Positions 1 through 6,746 of a stretch of 10,770 bases of DNA are shown here, piece after piece (the stretch's first letter is position 1; the number at the start of each line of letters is the position of its first letter). The notes under the pieces are model-generated. The model saw only the letters and a program-made list of their open reading frames with translations, did not search any database and was not told where the DNA came from. Made by a program: the position numbers and the translations under genes. The stretch comes from Verrucomicrobiota bacterium (lineage in GTDB: Bacteria; Verrucomicrobiota; Verrucomicrobiia; Methylacidiphilales; Verrucolacustridaceae): the NCBI GenBank assembly GCA_010025475.1, contig RGTE01000031.1, forward strand, positions 1 to 10,770, written 5' to 3'.

Positions 1-546
1 TTCGGTCACACCAAGGTAAAGATCCTAAACGGTGGCCGCGACAAGTGGGTGGCGGAGAAGCGGCCGCTCACCCGCGACAAGGTGGCGTTGAATCCAGCCA
101 CGTATCCCGCCCCGGCCCGGCGTCTGGATGTGGAGATCCGCGCCTTTTATGAGGACGCTTTGGCCTTCAGTCAGGGAAAGAAGCCGTTGATCGACGTCCG
201 CTCGCCCGGTGAGTTCAAGGGAGAGGTCACCCACATGCCGGAATATCCGCAAGAGGGTGTGCTGCGCGGCGGACATATTCCCGGCGCGAAAAGTGTCCCT
301 TGGAAAACAGCGGTGAAGGAGGACGGAACCTTTAAATCCTCCGAGGAGTTGTCGAAAATCTACCTCGAAGGATGTCAGCTATCCCCGGACAAAGAAGTCG
401 TCGCCTATTGCCGGATCGGGGAGCGGTCGAGCCACACCTGGTTTGTGTTGAGCTATTTGTTGGGCCTGAAAAAAGTGCGCAACTATGACGGTTCCTGGAC
501 GGAGTGGGGCAACCGGGTAAGGGCGCCGATCGAGCGCTCGCCCTAG
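1..546 (+). CDS. Rhodanese-type thiosulfate sulfurtransferase, 5' end outside window
   Basis: A two-domain rhodanese, which moves a sulfane sulfur from thiosulfate (or a similar donor) to a thiophilic acceptor through a cysteine persulfide, probably in the cytoplasm. The frame is open from base 1; a GTG at 49 lies inside the protein and is not a believable start. Visible residues 1-20 (FGHTKVKILNGGRDKW) are the end of the N-terminal, inactive domain. Residues about 62-175 form the catalytic domain: LIDVRSPGEF, then GGHIPGAKSVPW, then the active loop CRIGERSS with the presumed catalytic Cys at visible residue 137 (codon 409-411), and the family ending YDGSWTEWGN. The CRxGxR loop points to thiosulfate rather than 3-mercaptopyruvate (CGSGVT) as donor. 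The sequence resembles the actinobacterial CysA/SseA type from memory. Its TAG stop overlaps the stop of the convergent amylase gene. Family certain, physiological substrate not. Confidence 0.93.
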   Translation, partial: FGHTKVKILNGGRDKWVAEKRPLTRDKVALNPATYPAPARRLDVEIRAFYEDALAFSQGKKPLIDVRSPGEFKGEVTHMPEYPQEGVLRGGHIPGAKSVPWKTAVKEDGTFKSSEELSKIYLEGCQLSPDKEVVAYCRIGERSSHTWFVLSYLLGLKKVRNYDGSWTEWGNRVRAPIERSP

Positions 547-2402
547 TTCTGCTTTAACAAAACGCCTGTCAGTCCGGGCAGGGTCACCTCAGCCTTGTTC
601 TGGGCCTGTTTTACGGAAATCTCCCCGACCGGCCCGCTGGAAGTAAAGAACGGCTGAAAGGACGGAGGAGTGCTGCCGTCCGTCGTTCCCACGACAAATC
701 GGAAGGTTTGGGGGGATTCCGAGCGATTGAAAACGGCGACCAGGTTTTCATAGCCTGTGCGGGCAAGGGCAAAAGTACGGGTGCTGTTCTCCGCTCCAAT
801 CACCCGAAATTCTCCATCGATCAAGACCGGATGCTTTTTGCGTAGGTCCCGGTAAAAGGCATGCAGAGAAGCGTCGAAGTTCACATCATCGTTCCGCTCG
901 GGCTGTCCGCCCGGGCTGATTTTCTGGGGTTCAAACTTCAAATCCTCCCAGACCATCGGTTGACGATCGTCGGGGTCATCCGCGCCCCACATGCCGGCTT
1001 CCGAACCGTAGTATAAATAAGGGGCCCCCGGATAGACCATCTGGAAAAGAACCAGCATTCTTTGAAGTTTTCTTTCCGCCTCGTTGGGTTTGCGAACCAA
1101 GTAGGGCCGCTCGTGGCTTCCGGCGTGAACATCCGTGTCGTAGGAAAAATCGTGGGTGGAAGAGTAGTACGGCCGATCCCGATTCACCACCATGGTGGCC
1201 ATGCGGGCGGTATCATGGGAGTCAAAGAGGTTCTGGAGCAGGGGTTGCTGTTCAGGGGGGAAGCGTTTTCTTCGTTCTTCCATGGTCTGGATGAATTCCT
1301 TGATGGGCAACACGCCATCGATCAAGCCTCCCTTGATGGGAATGCTGAAAGAGTAATAATTCATGACCCCGTCAAACTTGCCCTCTTTCACAAAGTTGGG
1401 GGCATCCTCCACCCAGATCTCCGGGGTGGTGTAGGCAAGGGGATTCAATTGCTTTACATAGGCGTTCCAATCCGCCCAAAACCCCGTCCCCACTTCGTTG
1501 GCCACATCCAAGCGCCAACCGTCAATGCCGTCAGAGGGATCCCCATCGCCATTGGGATCCATCCAGCGTTTGGTGATGGCGAAGAGATATGCTTTTACGT
1601 CCGGATGAAGATTTTTTCGGCCCTGGTTGTCGGTTACCTCGGAAAACTCCGGCATCGTTTTCACCCCCCACCAGCCATCGTAATCAAACTCATCTCGATC
1701 CTTGGTTTTGGGGTCGTCAAAACACTTCACATGGAACCATTGGACAAAGGGCGACTGTTCCTGGTTTTTTTTTAGATCCGCGAACGCAAAAAAGTCAGGC
1801 GAGCAATGGTTGAAGACGCCGTCCAGGATCACATGTATCCCCCGGAGATGGGCTTGCCGGATCAACTCGAGAAACATTTTGTCGGCCGCGGTCCATTTCC
1901 AGGTTTCCGGATTGGCTGTCTCGCCGGCCACCATGGCCTTGTCGCTTTCGGGATCCGGACCGAAATGAGGGTCGGCGTGATGAAAGGAGCGGGCATCGTA
2001 TTTGTGAAGGGAAGGTGATTCGAAGACCGGGTTGAGATAAAGGGCCGTGATTCCCAAATCTTTCAGATAATCGAGCTTGTCCAAGATGCCCTGAAAATCC
2101 CCTCCGTAACGTCGGTGGGCATTGGTTCCGTATACATCTCCGGCCAATTCCTTTTCCCAATCCGCGAGGGCGTACCACTCCTTGGTCCAAGGGCTTACGG
2201 ACCATCGGGTCCTTATCTTCTCCGGAACACGACCATATTCGGCAGTTGGATCATTCTTGGGATCTCCGTTCCGAAACCGGTCCGGAAAAATCTGATACCA
2301 GACGGCTTGGCGGGCCCAGATCGGGTCCTTGTTTTCCTGGCCCGTGGCCAACTGAGACCAACCGGCGGATGTTGCAAAGATCCAAAAACAAATCCAAGCC
2401 AT
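543..2402 (-). CDS. GH13 alpha-amylase-family glycoside hydrolase, probably exported
   Basis: A 619-residue alpha-glucan hydrolase of family GH13. The (beta/alpha)8 barrel starts near residue 32 (AVWYQIFPDRF). Conserved regions in order: DGVFNH (194-199); MPEF (250-253); GWRLDVANE with nucleophile Asp299; PEIW with acid/base Glu328; FDSHD with transition-state Asp397; and YYGSEAGMWGADDPDDRQPM (464-483), like the neopullulanase/cyclomaltodextrinase group. A C-terminal beta-sandwich probably covers 525-619. The long N-terminal domain of classical neopullulanases is absent. Residues 1-22 are hydrophobic and end in a plausible cleavage site (ATG-QE), but carry no Arg or Lys before the hydrophobic core, which is unusual for a signal peptide (see the finding on the start). 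The likely job is periplasmic or extracellular maltodextrin breakdown; exact specificity cannot be read. ATG at 2402 is the only in-frame start seen, and no Shine-Dalgarno precedes it. No sugar transporter lies nearby. Confidence 0.93.
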   Translation of the reverse strand: MAWICFWIFATSAGWSQLATGQENKDPIWARQAVWYQIFPDRFRNGDPKNDPTAEYGRVPEKIRTRWSVSPWTKEWYALADWEKELAGDVYGTNAHRRYGGDFQGILDKLDYLKDLGITALYLNPVFESPSLHKYDARSFHHADPHFGPDPESDKAMVAGETANPETWKWTAADKMFLELIRQAHLRGIHVILDGVFNHCSPDFFAFADLKKNQEQSPFVQWFHVKCFDDPKTKDRDEFDYDGWWGVKTMPEFSEVTDNQGRKNLHPDVKAYLFAITKRWMDPNGDGDPSDGIDGWRLDVANEVGTGFWADWNAYVKQLNPLAYTTPEIWVEDAPNFVKEGKFDGVMNYYSFSIPIKGGLIDGVLPIKEFIQTMEERRKRFPPEQQPLLQNLFDSHDTARMATMVVNRDRPYYSSTHDFSYDTDVHAGSHERPYLVRKPNEAERKLQRMLVLFQMVYPGAPYLYYGSEAGMWGADDPDDRQPMVWEDLKFEPQKISPGGQPERNDDVNFDASLHAFYRDLRKKHPVLIDGEFRVIGAENSTRTFALARTGYENLVAVFNRSESPQTFRFVVGTTDGSTPPSFQPFFTSSGPVGEISVKQAQNKAEVTLPGLTGVLLKQN

Positions 2403-2413
2403 CTTTGCATCAT

Positions 2414-2430
2414 GGCAAAGGACTTTTGCC
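2414..2430. repeat. 6-bp inverted repeat upstream of the amylase start
   Basis: GGCAAA (2414-2419) and TTTGCC (2425-2430) are exact inverted repeats around a 5-base spacer. They lie directly before ATG codons at 2413 and 2410 on the minus strand, in the 67-bp gap between the amylase and the divergent membrane-protein gene. This could be a small operator or an mRNA hairpin near the amylase start. A 6-bp arm can occur by chance, so the functional reading is weak. Confidence 0.35.
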
Positions 2431-2469
2431 GGGCGAGCGTCTTATAAAGCCTCTTGTCTCTGACAGGAT

Positions 2470-3252
2470 ATGATAACAGAATTACCCCTAACGGTACTTA
2501 TGGAAAACGAGTCCCTGTCGAGCCCTGCGGAAAGGGCAGTTGTTTTGGGAATCAGGCTTTTTCGGCTGGCGGGAATCCTTTTGTTGGCCTTTTTTCTTTT
2601 TGAAACTTTCGGCTCCCTTGGAGAGCTGCAGCTTCGTAACCCTCTCTCTGAATTAAAATTTTCATCCCAACTCACCGACCGAATCCCTCTCGGGTTTTTG
2701 GGCATCGTTTTCCTTCTTTGTCATCCAAGGTTTCTGCGAAAAAAGCCCGAGGCGTTGGCCCTTATAATCGTTTCTCACCTCCCGGCCGTTTTGGCGGTGA
2801 TTTATCTCTTACTGGTTCCCGTGGCCATGAATGCCTCGGCCAATCTCTTTCGGAACGCCTCTTACGGACTCACCAACCAGGTAGAGGAACAGGTCAAAAA
2901 GGTGAAATCCGTTCTGGACGCCACCCTCAACCTGACGCCGGACCAGCAACAGGCCATGGTGGATCGCTACAATCAGGCCAACCCCAAAAAACAGCCGGTA
3001 GATTTGGCGGGATTCCTCAAGACTCTCCGAGATGAGGTCAAGGCTTCGGAGCAAAGACTTGAGGGGGAGAGAAAATCGGTTCTCCAAGCCCAGAAAAACA
3101 ACCTCTACAGCGCGCAATTTTTGCAGGCGATCAAATGCCTGCTTGGTTCGGCCTGCCTGTTTGTTTTATGGAGAAATGTGGGATGGGTCCGCCGGGCCGG
3201 GCAGTCGGCCCTGGGGAGCGAATTGGCCGCCTCCCGTCACCGGAGGAGCTGA
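2470..3252 (+). CDS. HpsJ-like integral membrane protein with an extracytoplasmic coiled coil
   Basis: A 260-residue membrane protein of unproven function. Hydrophobic segments lie at about 28-48, 72-85, 96-118 and 217-234. Between the last two is a polar, helix-prone stretch (about 124-212, with NQVEEQVKKVKSVLD and EVKASEQRLEGERKSV) that probably forms a coiled coil. The layout, and the phrase SSQLTDRIPLGFLGIVFLL before a LVPVAM turn, recall the cyanobacterial HpsJ family (hormogonium polysaccharide secretion). This is a recollection and not a search result, and no other hps gene is in view. The start is uncertain. ATG 2470 has AGGA only 1 nt upstream, too close to act as a ribosome binding site; ATG 2500 (MENESLSS) has no SD but would remove ten residues before the conserved-looking part. 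The TGA stop is 7 bp from the stop of the convergent neighbour. Confidence 0.75.
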   Translation: MITELPLTVLMENESLSSPAERAVVLGIRLFRLAGILLLAFFLFETFGSLGELQLRNPLSELKFSSQLTDRIPLGFLGIVFLLCHPRFLRKKPEALALIIVSHLPAVLAVIYLLLVPVAMNASANLFRNASYGLTNQVEEQVKKVKSVLDATLNLTPDQQQAMVDRYNQANPKKQPVDLAGFLKTLRDEVKASEQRLEGERKSVLQAQKNNLYSAQFLQAIKCLLGSACLFVLWRNVGWVRRAGQSALGSELAASRHRRS

Positions 3253-3259
3253 AACAAAT

Positions 3260-4294
3260 TTAATTGGCCGGGGCAGGGAGTGCGGAACCTGTCGCCGCTG
3301 CACCCGAAACTTTCTGATAGTCCGTCATGAAGCTTTTTTGCCGTTGGGCAAGCCGGTAGCCCATGATGTTGAGGTCGAAATTCATCGAAAAGTCGGATGG
3401 AACCGGGATGTTGGCTAGATCCAGTTCGGAGGTCTGGTAGTTGAAGTCGAGGGATTTCATGGTGGCTAAAAACCAAGCCACATCGACCTCTTCGGTCAGC
3501 TTCCCCTTGGTTTGGATGATGCTGAAGTCGTTCTGGTCGATCCAGATGGTTCCGCCCACCTTGTTGATGACCTTTTCTTCCCGGGAAGAGAATGGTTGGT
3601 CCTTCTTTGGGGTGAACTTGATCACAAAACAGGTGCGGTTGCGGACCGTTTCATCGTTAAGACGTTGATAGTTGTAGCGGGGAGCAATCTTGGCCATATC
3701 GAGCATGGCGTTAACCTTTTTGGCGTCCTCCACCTGCTTGTCCTTGTCATCATCGTCATCATCGTCCGAGCCCTTATGCAGGTTTCGTCCGGCACCCACC
3801 CCCGCCACCTTGGATTTTCCGGATGTACTGTCCGATTTGGAGTTGGAGTCGTCGTTGAAATCAGCCGAGTAGGTGATGTCCTTGCCTGGCTTGATCTTGG
3901 CCGAAACCGTCTTGGTTTTGTCCGGAATCACCTTGTTGTCGTCATCCAAGCGCTCGGTCACAACCTTGAGTTGGTAGAGAAAGTCCTGTCTCAAATCCCG
4001 AAGCTCTTCATCCCGGCGGATGGCATTCTTAATGATGTCGTTGACGGCGGGCCCGGGAGCTTGGGCGACCTGGGGAGCGTCCGCGGGGGTGGCTGCCACC
4101 GCCCGGGCGACTGGCTCTGCCTTGGCTACCGGCTCGTCCGGTTGAGTTGAGTCAGGTTTGTCCACATAGCCGTCATCGTCAGCGTGGGTTTGCATGCTGC
4201 CGCTTGCGTCCGCGCCGCCTCTGGAGCCGATCTGGGATTGTGCGAACTGGATCCAGCTGGCGAGCGCAAGGGATAGTAGTATAAGTTTGCGCAT
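3260..4294 (-). CDS. Secreted acidic protein, LolA-like fold suspected
   Basis: A 344-residue protein with a clear signal peptide (MRKLILLSLALASWIQFAQS, cleavage near 20/21). I chose ATG 4294 because it begins exactly at this signal; the frame is open to 4417 but that extension would overlap the divergent aminotransferase. After the signal comes a disordered acidic and Ala/Pro-rich linker (about 21-85), then a helix (86-115, NDIIKNAIRRDEELRDLRQ). A second low-complexity part (146-190) includes seven Asp in a row at 177-183. A C-terminal beta-rich part (205-328) carries VGGTIWIDQNDFSIIQTKGKL. That last part resembles proteins of Acidobacteria and Verrucomicrobia with a LolA/LolB-like, lipid-binding outer-membrane lipoprotein-sorting fold; this is inferred from pattern, and the role is unknown. 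There is no lipobox cysteine, so it should be soluble in the periplasm. No Shine-Dalgarno is seen. Confidence 0.78.
   Translation of the reverse strand: MRKLILLSLALASWIQFAQSQIGSRGGADASGSMQTHADDDGYVDKPDSTQPDEPVAKAEPVARAVAATPADAPQVAQAPGPAVNDIIKNAIRRDEELRDLRQDFLYQLKVVTERLDDDNKVIPDKTKTVSAKIKPGKDITYSADFNDDSNSKSDSTSGKSKVAGVGAGRNLHKGSDDDDDDDKDKQVEDAKKVNAMLDMAKIAPRYNYQRLNDETVRNRTCFVIKFTPKKDQPFSSREEKVINKVGGTIWIDQNDFSIIQTKGKLTEEVDVAWFLATMKSLDFNYQTSELDLANIPVPSDFSMNFDLNIMGYRLAQRQKSFMTDYQKVSGAAATGSALPAPAN
3746..3766 (-). repeat. 9-bp microrepeat encoding a seven-Asp tract
   Basis: The 9-mer GTCATCATC occurs at 3746-3754 and again at 3755-3763, followed by a partial third copy. Read on the minus strand it gives seven GAC/GAT codons (Asp177-183 of the secreted protein). 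Copy-number change by slippage would add or remove three residues without breaking the frame. Confidence 0.8.
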
Positions 4295-4308
4295 AGACAC
4301 GTTTGGTT

Positions 4309-4336
4309 TATCTACCCCAAGTATGCCCCACATCAA
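4309..4336 (-). promoter_or_regulatory. Candidate promoter of the secreted acidic protein gene
   Basis: On the minus strand, TTGATG (4336-4331, 4 of 6 matches to TTGACA) is followed after 16 bp by TAGATA (4314-4309, 4 of 6 matches to TATAAT). The start codon at 4294 lies 14 nt past the -10 box, so the leader would be about 7 nt. The -35 box sits inside the first codons of the divergent aminotransferase. Predicted by eye only. Confidence 0.3.
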
Positions 4337-5420
4337 ACTCTTTATCCCCGGACCGGTGGAAATCTCCGATTCGGTGCGCAAGGCCTTTGGTGGGCCCATG
4401 ATCGGCCACCGCGGCAAGGGATTCCAGGATCTGTACGCCCGGGTACAACCGGGCTTGAGGAAGCTTTTTCAGACCCAGCAGCCTGTTTTTCTGGGAACCG
4501 GTTCGGCCTGGTCCGTGATGGAGGCCTCCCTTCGCAACTTGGTCCAAAAAAAGGTGCTGGTCTGTATGAACGGCGCCTTTTCGGATAAATGGTTCGATGT
4601 TGCCCAGAAGTGCGGCAAACAGGCTGGCAAGGTCCAGGTTGAGTGGGGGCAGGCGATCAAGCCTGAGGCGATTGACCGGGAACTGGCCCAAGGCGGCTAT
4701 GATGCGCTGACCCTAATCCATCATGAGACCTCCACTGGGGTGCTCAGCCCGCTTCCGGCGATTGCCAAACTGGTCCGATCCAAATATCCCGATGTGCTCC
4801 TGATTGTGGACACCGTTTCATCCTTCAGTGTCCTACCGATCCCTTTTGATGAACTGGGTCTCGACGTGATGCTTTGTGGCACCCAGAAGGCCTTGGCTTT
4901 GCCTCCCGGCGCCGCCCTTTTTTCCGTCAGCGAGCGCGCCTACCAACGGGCGGAAAAAATCAATGATCGCGGCTACTACTACGATTTTCTGGAATTCCGA
5001 AAGCAGGCGGAAAGCAACATGACGCCCTGCACGCCTTCCATCAGCCACCTTTACGCCTTGGAGGTAAAGCTGGCGGAAATCGAGAAGGAAGGAATCACCA
5101 AGCGCCACGAGCGGCATCGCAAAAACGCCGAGCGAGGCCGAGCCTGGCTCCAGGTCAACGGATTTGAGGTGTTCCCGGAAAAAGGCTACGAGTCCCTGAG
5201 TCTGACTTGCGGGAAAAACACGCAGGGCATCGATGTGGCCAAGTGGATCGCCTGGCTCAAGGAAAACCACGGTGCCATTTTCGACGGAGGCTACGGCAAG
5301 TTGAAGGGTCAGACCTTCCGCGTTTCCCATATGGGGGATGAGACAGAAAAGGGGATGGAGGAACTTTGGGGAAGATTAAGTGAGGGGCTTAAGAAAATCG
5401 GGTCACGTCCTTGTGGGTGA
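4323..5420 (+). CDS. PLP-dependent class V aminotransferase (serine/alanine-glyoxylate type)
   Basis: A 365-residue fold-type I PLP enzyme that moves an amino group between an amino acid and a 2-oxo acid in the cytoplasm. The opening MPHIKLFIPGPVEIS and GHRGKGFQDLY are typical of the alanine-glyoxylate/serine-pyruvate/'soluble hydrogenase 42 kDa subunit' group. Visible active-site parts are the cofactor contact GTGSAWSVMEA (58-68), HHETSTGVLSP (133-143), Asp163 in LLIVDTVSS (PLP pyridine nitrogen), Lys189 in GTQKALALPPG (internal aldimine) and Arg333 in TFRVSHMGD (substrate carboxylate). ATG 4323 is chosen because the family N-terminus starts there; upstream in-frame codons overlap the divergent gene. 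No Shine-Dalgarno is visible. The natural amino donor cannot be fixed from sequence: Ser, Ala and phosphoserine-related roles are all known for near relatives. It converges on clpX with 48 bp between and no obvious terminator. Confidence 0.92.
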   Translation: MPHIKLFIPGPVEISDSVRKAFGGPMIGHRGKGFQDLYARVQPGLRKLFQTQQPVFLGTGSAWSVMEASLRNLVQKKVLVCMNGAFSDKWFDVAQKCGKQAGKVQVEWGQAIKPEAIDRELAQGGYDALTLIHHETSTGVLSPLPAIAKLVRSKYPDVLLIVDTVSSFSVLPIPFDELGLDVMLCGTQKALALPPGAALFSVSERAYQRAEKINDRGYYYDFLEFRKQAESNMTPCTPSISHLYALEVKLAEIEKEGITKRHERHRKNAERGRAWLQVNGFEVFPEKGYESLSLTCGKNTQGIDVAKWIAWLKENHGAIFDGGYGKLKGQTFRVSHMGDETEKGMEELWGRLSEGLKKIGSRPCG

Positions 5421-5468
5421 ATGAAGGAGTGGAATTAGGACTCTGGGAAAACAAGGGGCAAAAACAAA

Positions 5469-6734
5469 TCAGGCGGCTTTGCGGTTTTCCTTGCGTTTAA
5501 TAATGGGGGTGCGCTGACCCTCCGCCACGGGACGGTTGATGATGACCTCCTCCACGTCGTCACGGGAGGGTATCTCGTACATTAGATCCAGCATCATGCC
5601 CTCGAGCAGGCTGCGCAGGGCGCGGGCTCCGGTACCCTTCTTCATGGCCTTGTCGGCGAGGCATTTGAGGGCGTCCCGGGTGAAGTTGAGTCGCACCCCC
5701 TCCATGCCGAACAGCTTGGCGTACTGCTTGGTCAGACAATTTTTGGTGTCGGTCAGCACGGCGATGAGCTCCTCTGCGGTCAGAGGATTTAGATGGGTCA
5801 GAACCGGGAGACGCCCGATGAATTCCGGAATCATGCCGAACTTTAGAAGATCCTCCGGTTCGGTATGGCGCAGCAGGGAGGGTCCCTCTTCCACCATCGG
5901 GGCGGATCCTGGGCCCGAGCCGAAGCCGAGGGAGCGTCCGCCCAGACGCTTCCGGACGATCTCATCCAGACCAACAAAGCCTCCGCCACAGATGAAGAGG
6001 ATGTTCTGGGTGTTGATGGCGATGTGCTCCTGCTGGGGGTGCTTGCGTCCCCCTTGGGGCGGAACGTGGCAAACGGTCCCCTCGAGAATCTTTAAAAGAC
6101 CCTGCTGGACCCCTTCGCCGGAGACATCGCGGGTGATGGAGGCACTGTCGGACTTGCGGCCGATCTTGTCGATCTCATCGATGTAGACGATGCCGAGTTC
6201 CGCCCGCTTGACGTCATAATCGGCGTTTTGGAGAAGACGAAGGATGATGGTCTCCACATCCTCCCCGACGTAGCCGGCCTCGGTCAGGGAGGTCGCATCG
6301 GCAATCGCAAAAGGAACATCAAGGATCCGCGCCAGGGTCCGGGCTAGGAGGGTTTTCCCGCAACCCGTCGGGCCGATCAGGAGGATGTTGCTTTTCTCCA
6401 GCTCCACATCGGCGTGTTCAGTGGGGAGGGTGTCCCCATGTTCCCCGCGGATCCGCTTGTAATGGTTGTGGACGGCGACGGCGAGGGTTCGCTTGGCCCG
6501 CTCCTGCCCGATGACGTGCCGATCCAGTTCGGCCCGGATTTCCCGGGGTTTCGGGAGGGCCTTGAGGGGGCCTTTGCCCACGGCGCCTTCGCCAGTCTCC
6601 TTATGGAGAATGTTTGTGCAAAGGGTAATGCAATTGTCGCAGATATAGACGCCAGGGCCGGCAATCAGCTTCTTCACCTCCGCATGGCTTTTCCCGCAGA
6701 AGGAACAGAGGGTGAGGTGGGTAGGGCGGGCCAC
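5469..6734 (-). CDS. clpX: ATP-dependent Clp protease unfoldase subunit ClpX
   Basis: A 421-residue AAA+ hexameric unfoldase that recognises tagged proteins, unfolds them and threads them into ClpP. Visible in order: the N-terminal C4 zinc domain (Cys10, Cys13, Cys32, Cys35), Walker A GPTGCGKT (121-128), pore loop GYVG (154-157), Walker B IVYIDE (182-187), the RKH loop (230-232), the ClpP-docking loop as LGF (269-271) where E. coli has IGF, the arginine-finger segment IPEFIGRLP (Arg308), and sensor 2 GAR (369-371). Length is normal for the family. The start codon is GTG (6734-6732), supported by the usual MARPTHLTLCSFCGKS beginning and by GGAG six bases upstream. The gap to the clpP stop is 12 bp, so it is surely translated from the same message. 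The customary downstream neighbour lon is absent; an aminotransferase on the other strand follows. Confidence 0.98.
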   Translation of the reverse strand: MARPTHLTLCSFCGKSHAEVKKLIAGPGVYICDNCITLCTNILHKETGEGAVGKGPLKALPKPREIRAELDRHVIGQERAKRTLAVAVHNHYKRIRGEHGDTLPTEHADVELEKSNILLIGPTGCGKTLLARTLARILDVPFAIADATSLTEAGYVGEDVETIILRLLQNADYDVKRAELGIVYIDEIDKIGRKSDSASITRDVSGEGVQQGLLKILEGTVCHVPPQGGRKHPQQEHIAINTQNILFICGGGFVGLDEIVRKRLGGRSLGFGSGPGSAPMVEEGPSLLRHTEPEDLLKFGMIPEFIGRLPVLTHLNPLTAEELIAVLTDTKNCLTKQYAKLFGMEGVRLNFTRDALKCLADKAMKKGTGARALRSLLEGMMLDLMYEIPSRDDVEEVIINRPVAEGQRTPIIKRKENRKAA

Positions 6735-6740
6735 GGGGGC

Positions 6741-6746
6741 TCCGGA
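6741..6746 (-). promoter_or_regulatory. Ribosome binding site of clpX
   Basis: Minus-strand CCGGAG lies between the clpP TAA (6749-6747) and the clpX GTG (6734), with 6 nt from GGAG to the start. It supports the GTG start and close translational linkage of the two genes. Confidence 0.7.

Noticed and set aside
1062..1775. Long plus-strand open frame (237 codons) opposite the amylase gene
   Set aside because: It lies wholly antisense to a clear GH13 gene, shows no recognisable domain and is explained by the codon bias of the opposite strand.
2443..2474. TATAAA and TATGAT as -10 boxes for the membrane protein gene
   Set aside because: No acceptable -35 element lies 16-18 bp upstream of either; available TTG-like hexamers are 9-12 bp away.
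3230..3246. CCTCC/GGAGG stem near the end of the membrane protein gene, as a shared terminator for the convergent pair
   Set aside because: The stem is only 5 bp, lies within coding sequence and has no T-run after it on either strand.
3512..4150. Plus-strand open frame (212 codons) opposite the secreted acidic protein
   Set aside because: Its hydrophobic VIVIIV stretch is the mirror of the Asp-coding repeat; the opposite strand has a proper signal peptide and folded-domain pattern.
4194..4322. Upstream in-frame extension of the aminotransferase
   Set aside because: The family N-terminus begins at ATG 4323, and the extension is antisense to the neighbour's signal peptide.
4295..4417. N-terminal extension of the secreted protein to an ATG at 4417
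   Set aside because: It would overlap the start of the aminotransferase and bury a clear signal peptide that begins at 4294.
5421..5468. Bidirectional terminator between the aminotransferase and clpX
   Set aside because: The 48 bp contain no inverted repeat of useful length; only scattered A-rich stretches are present.
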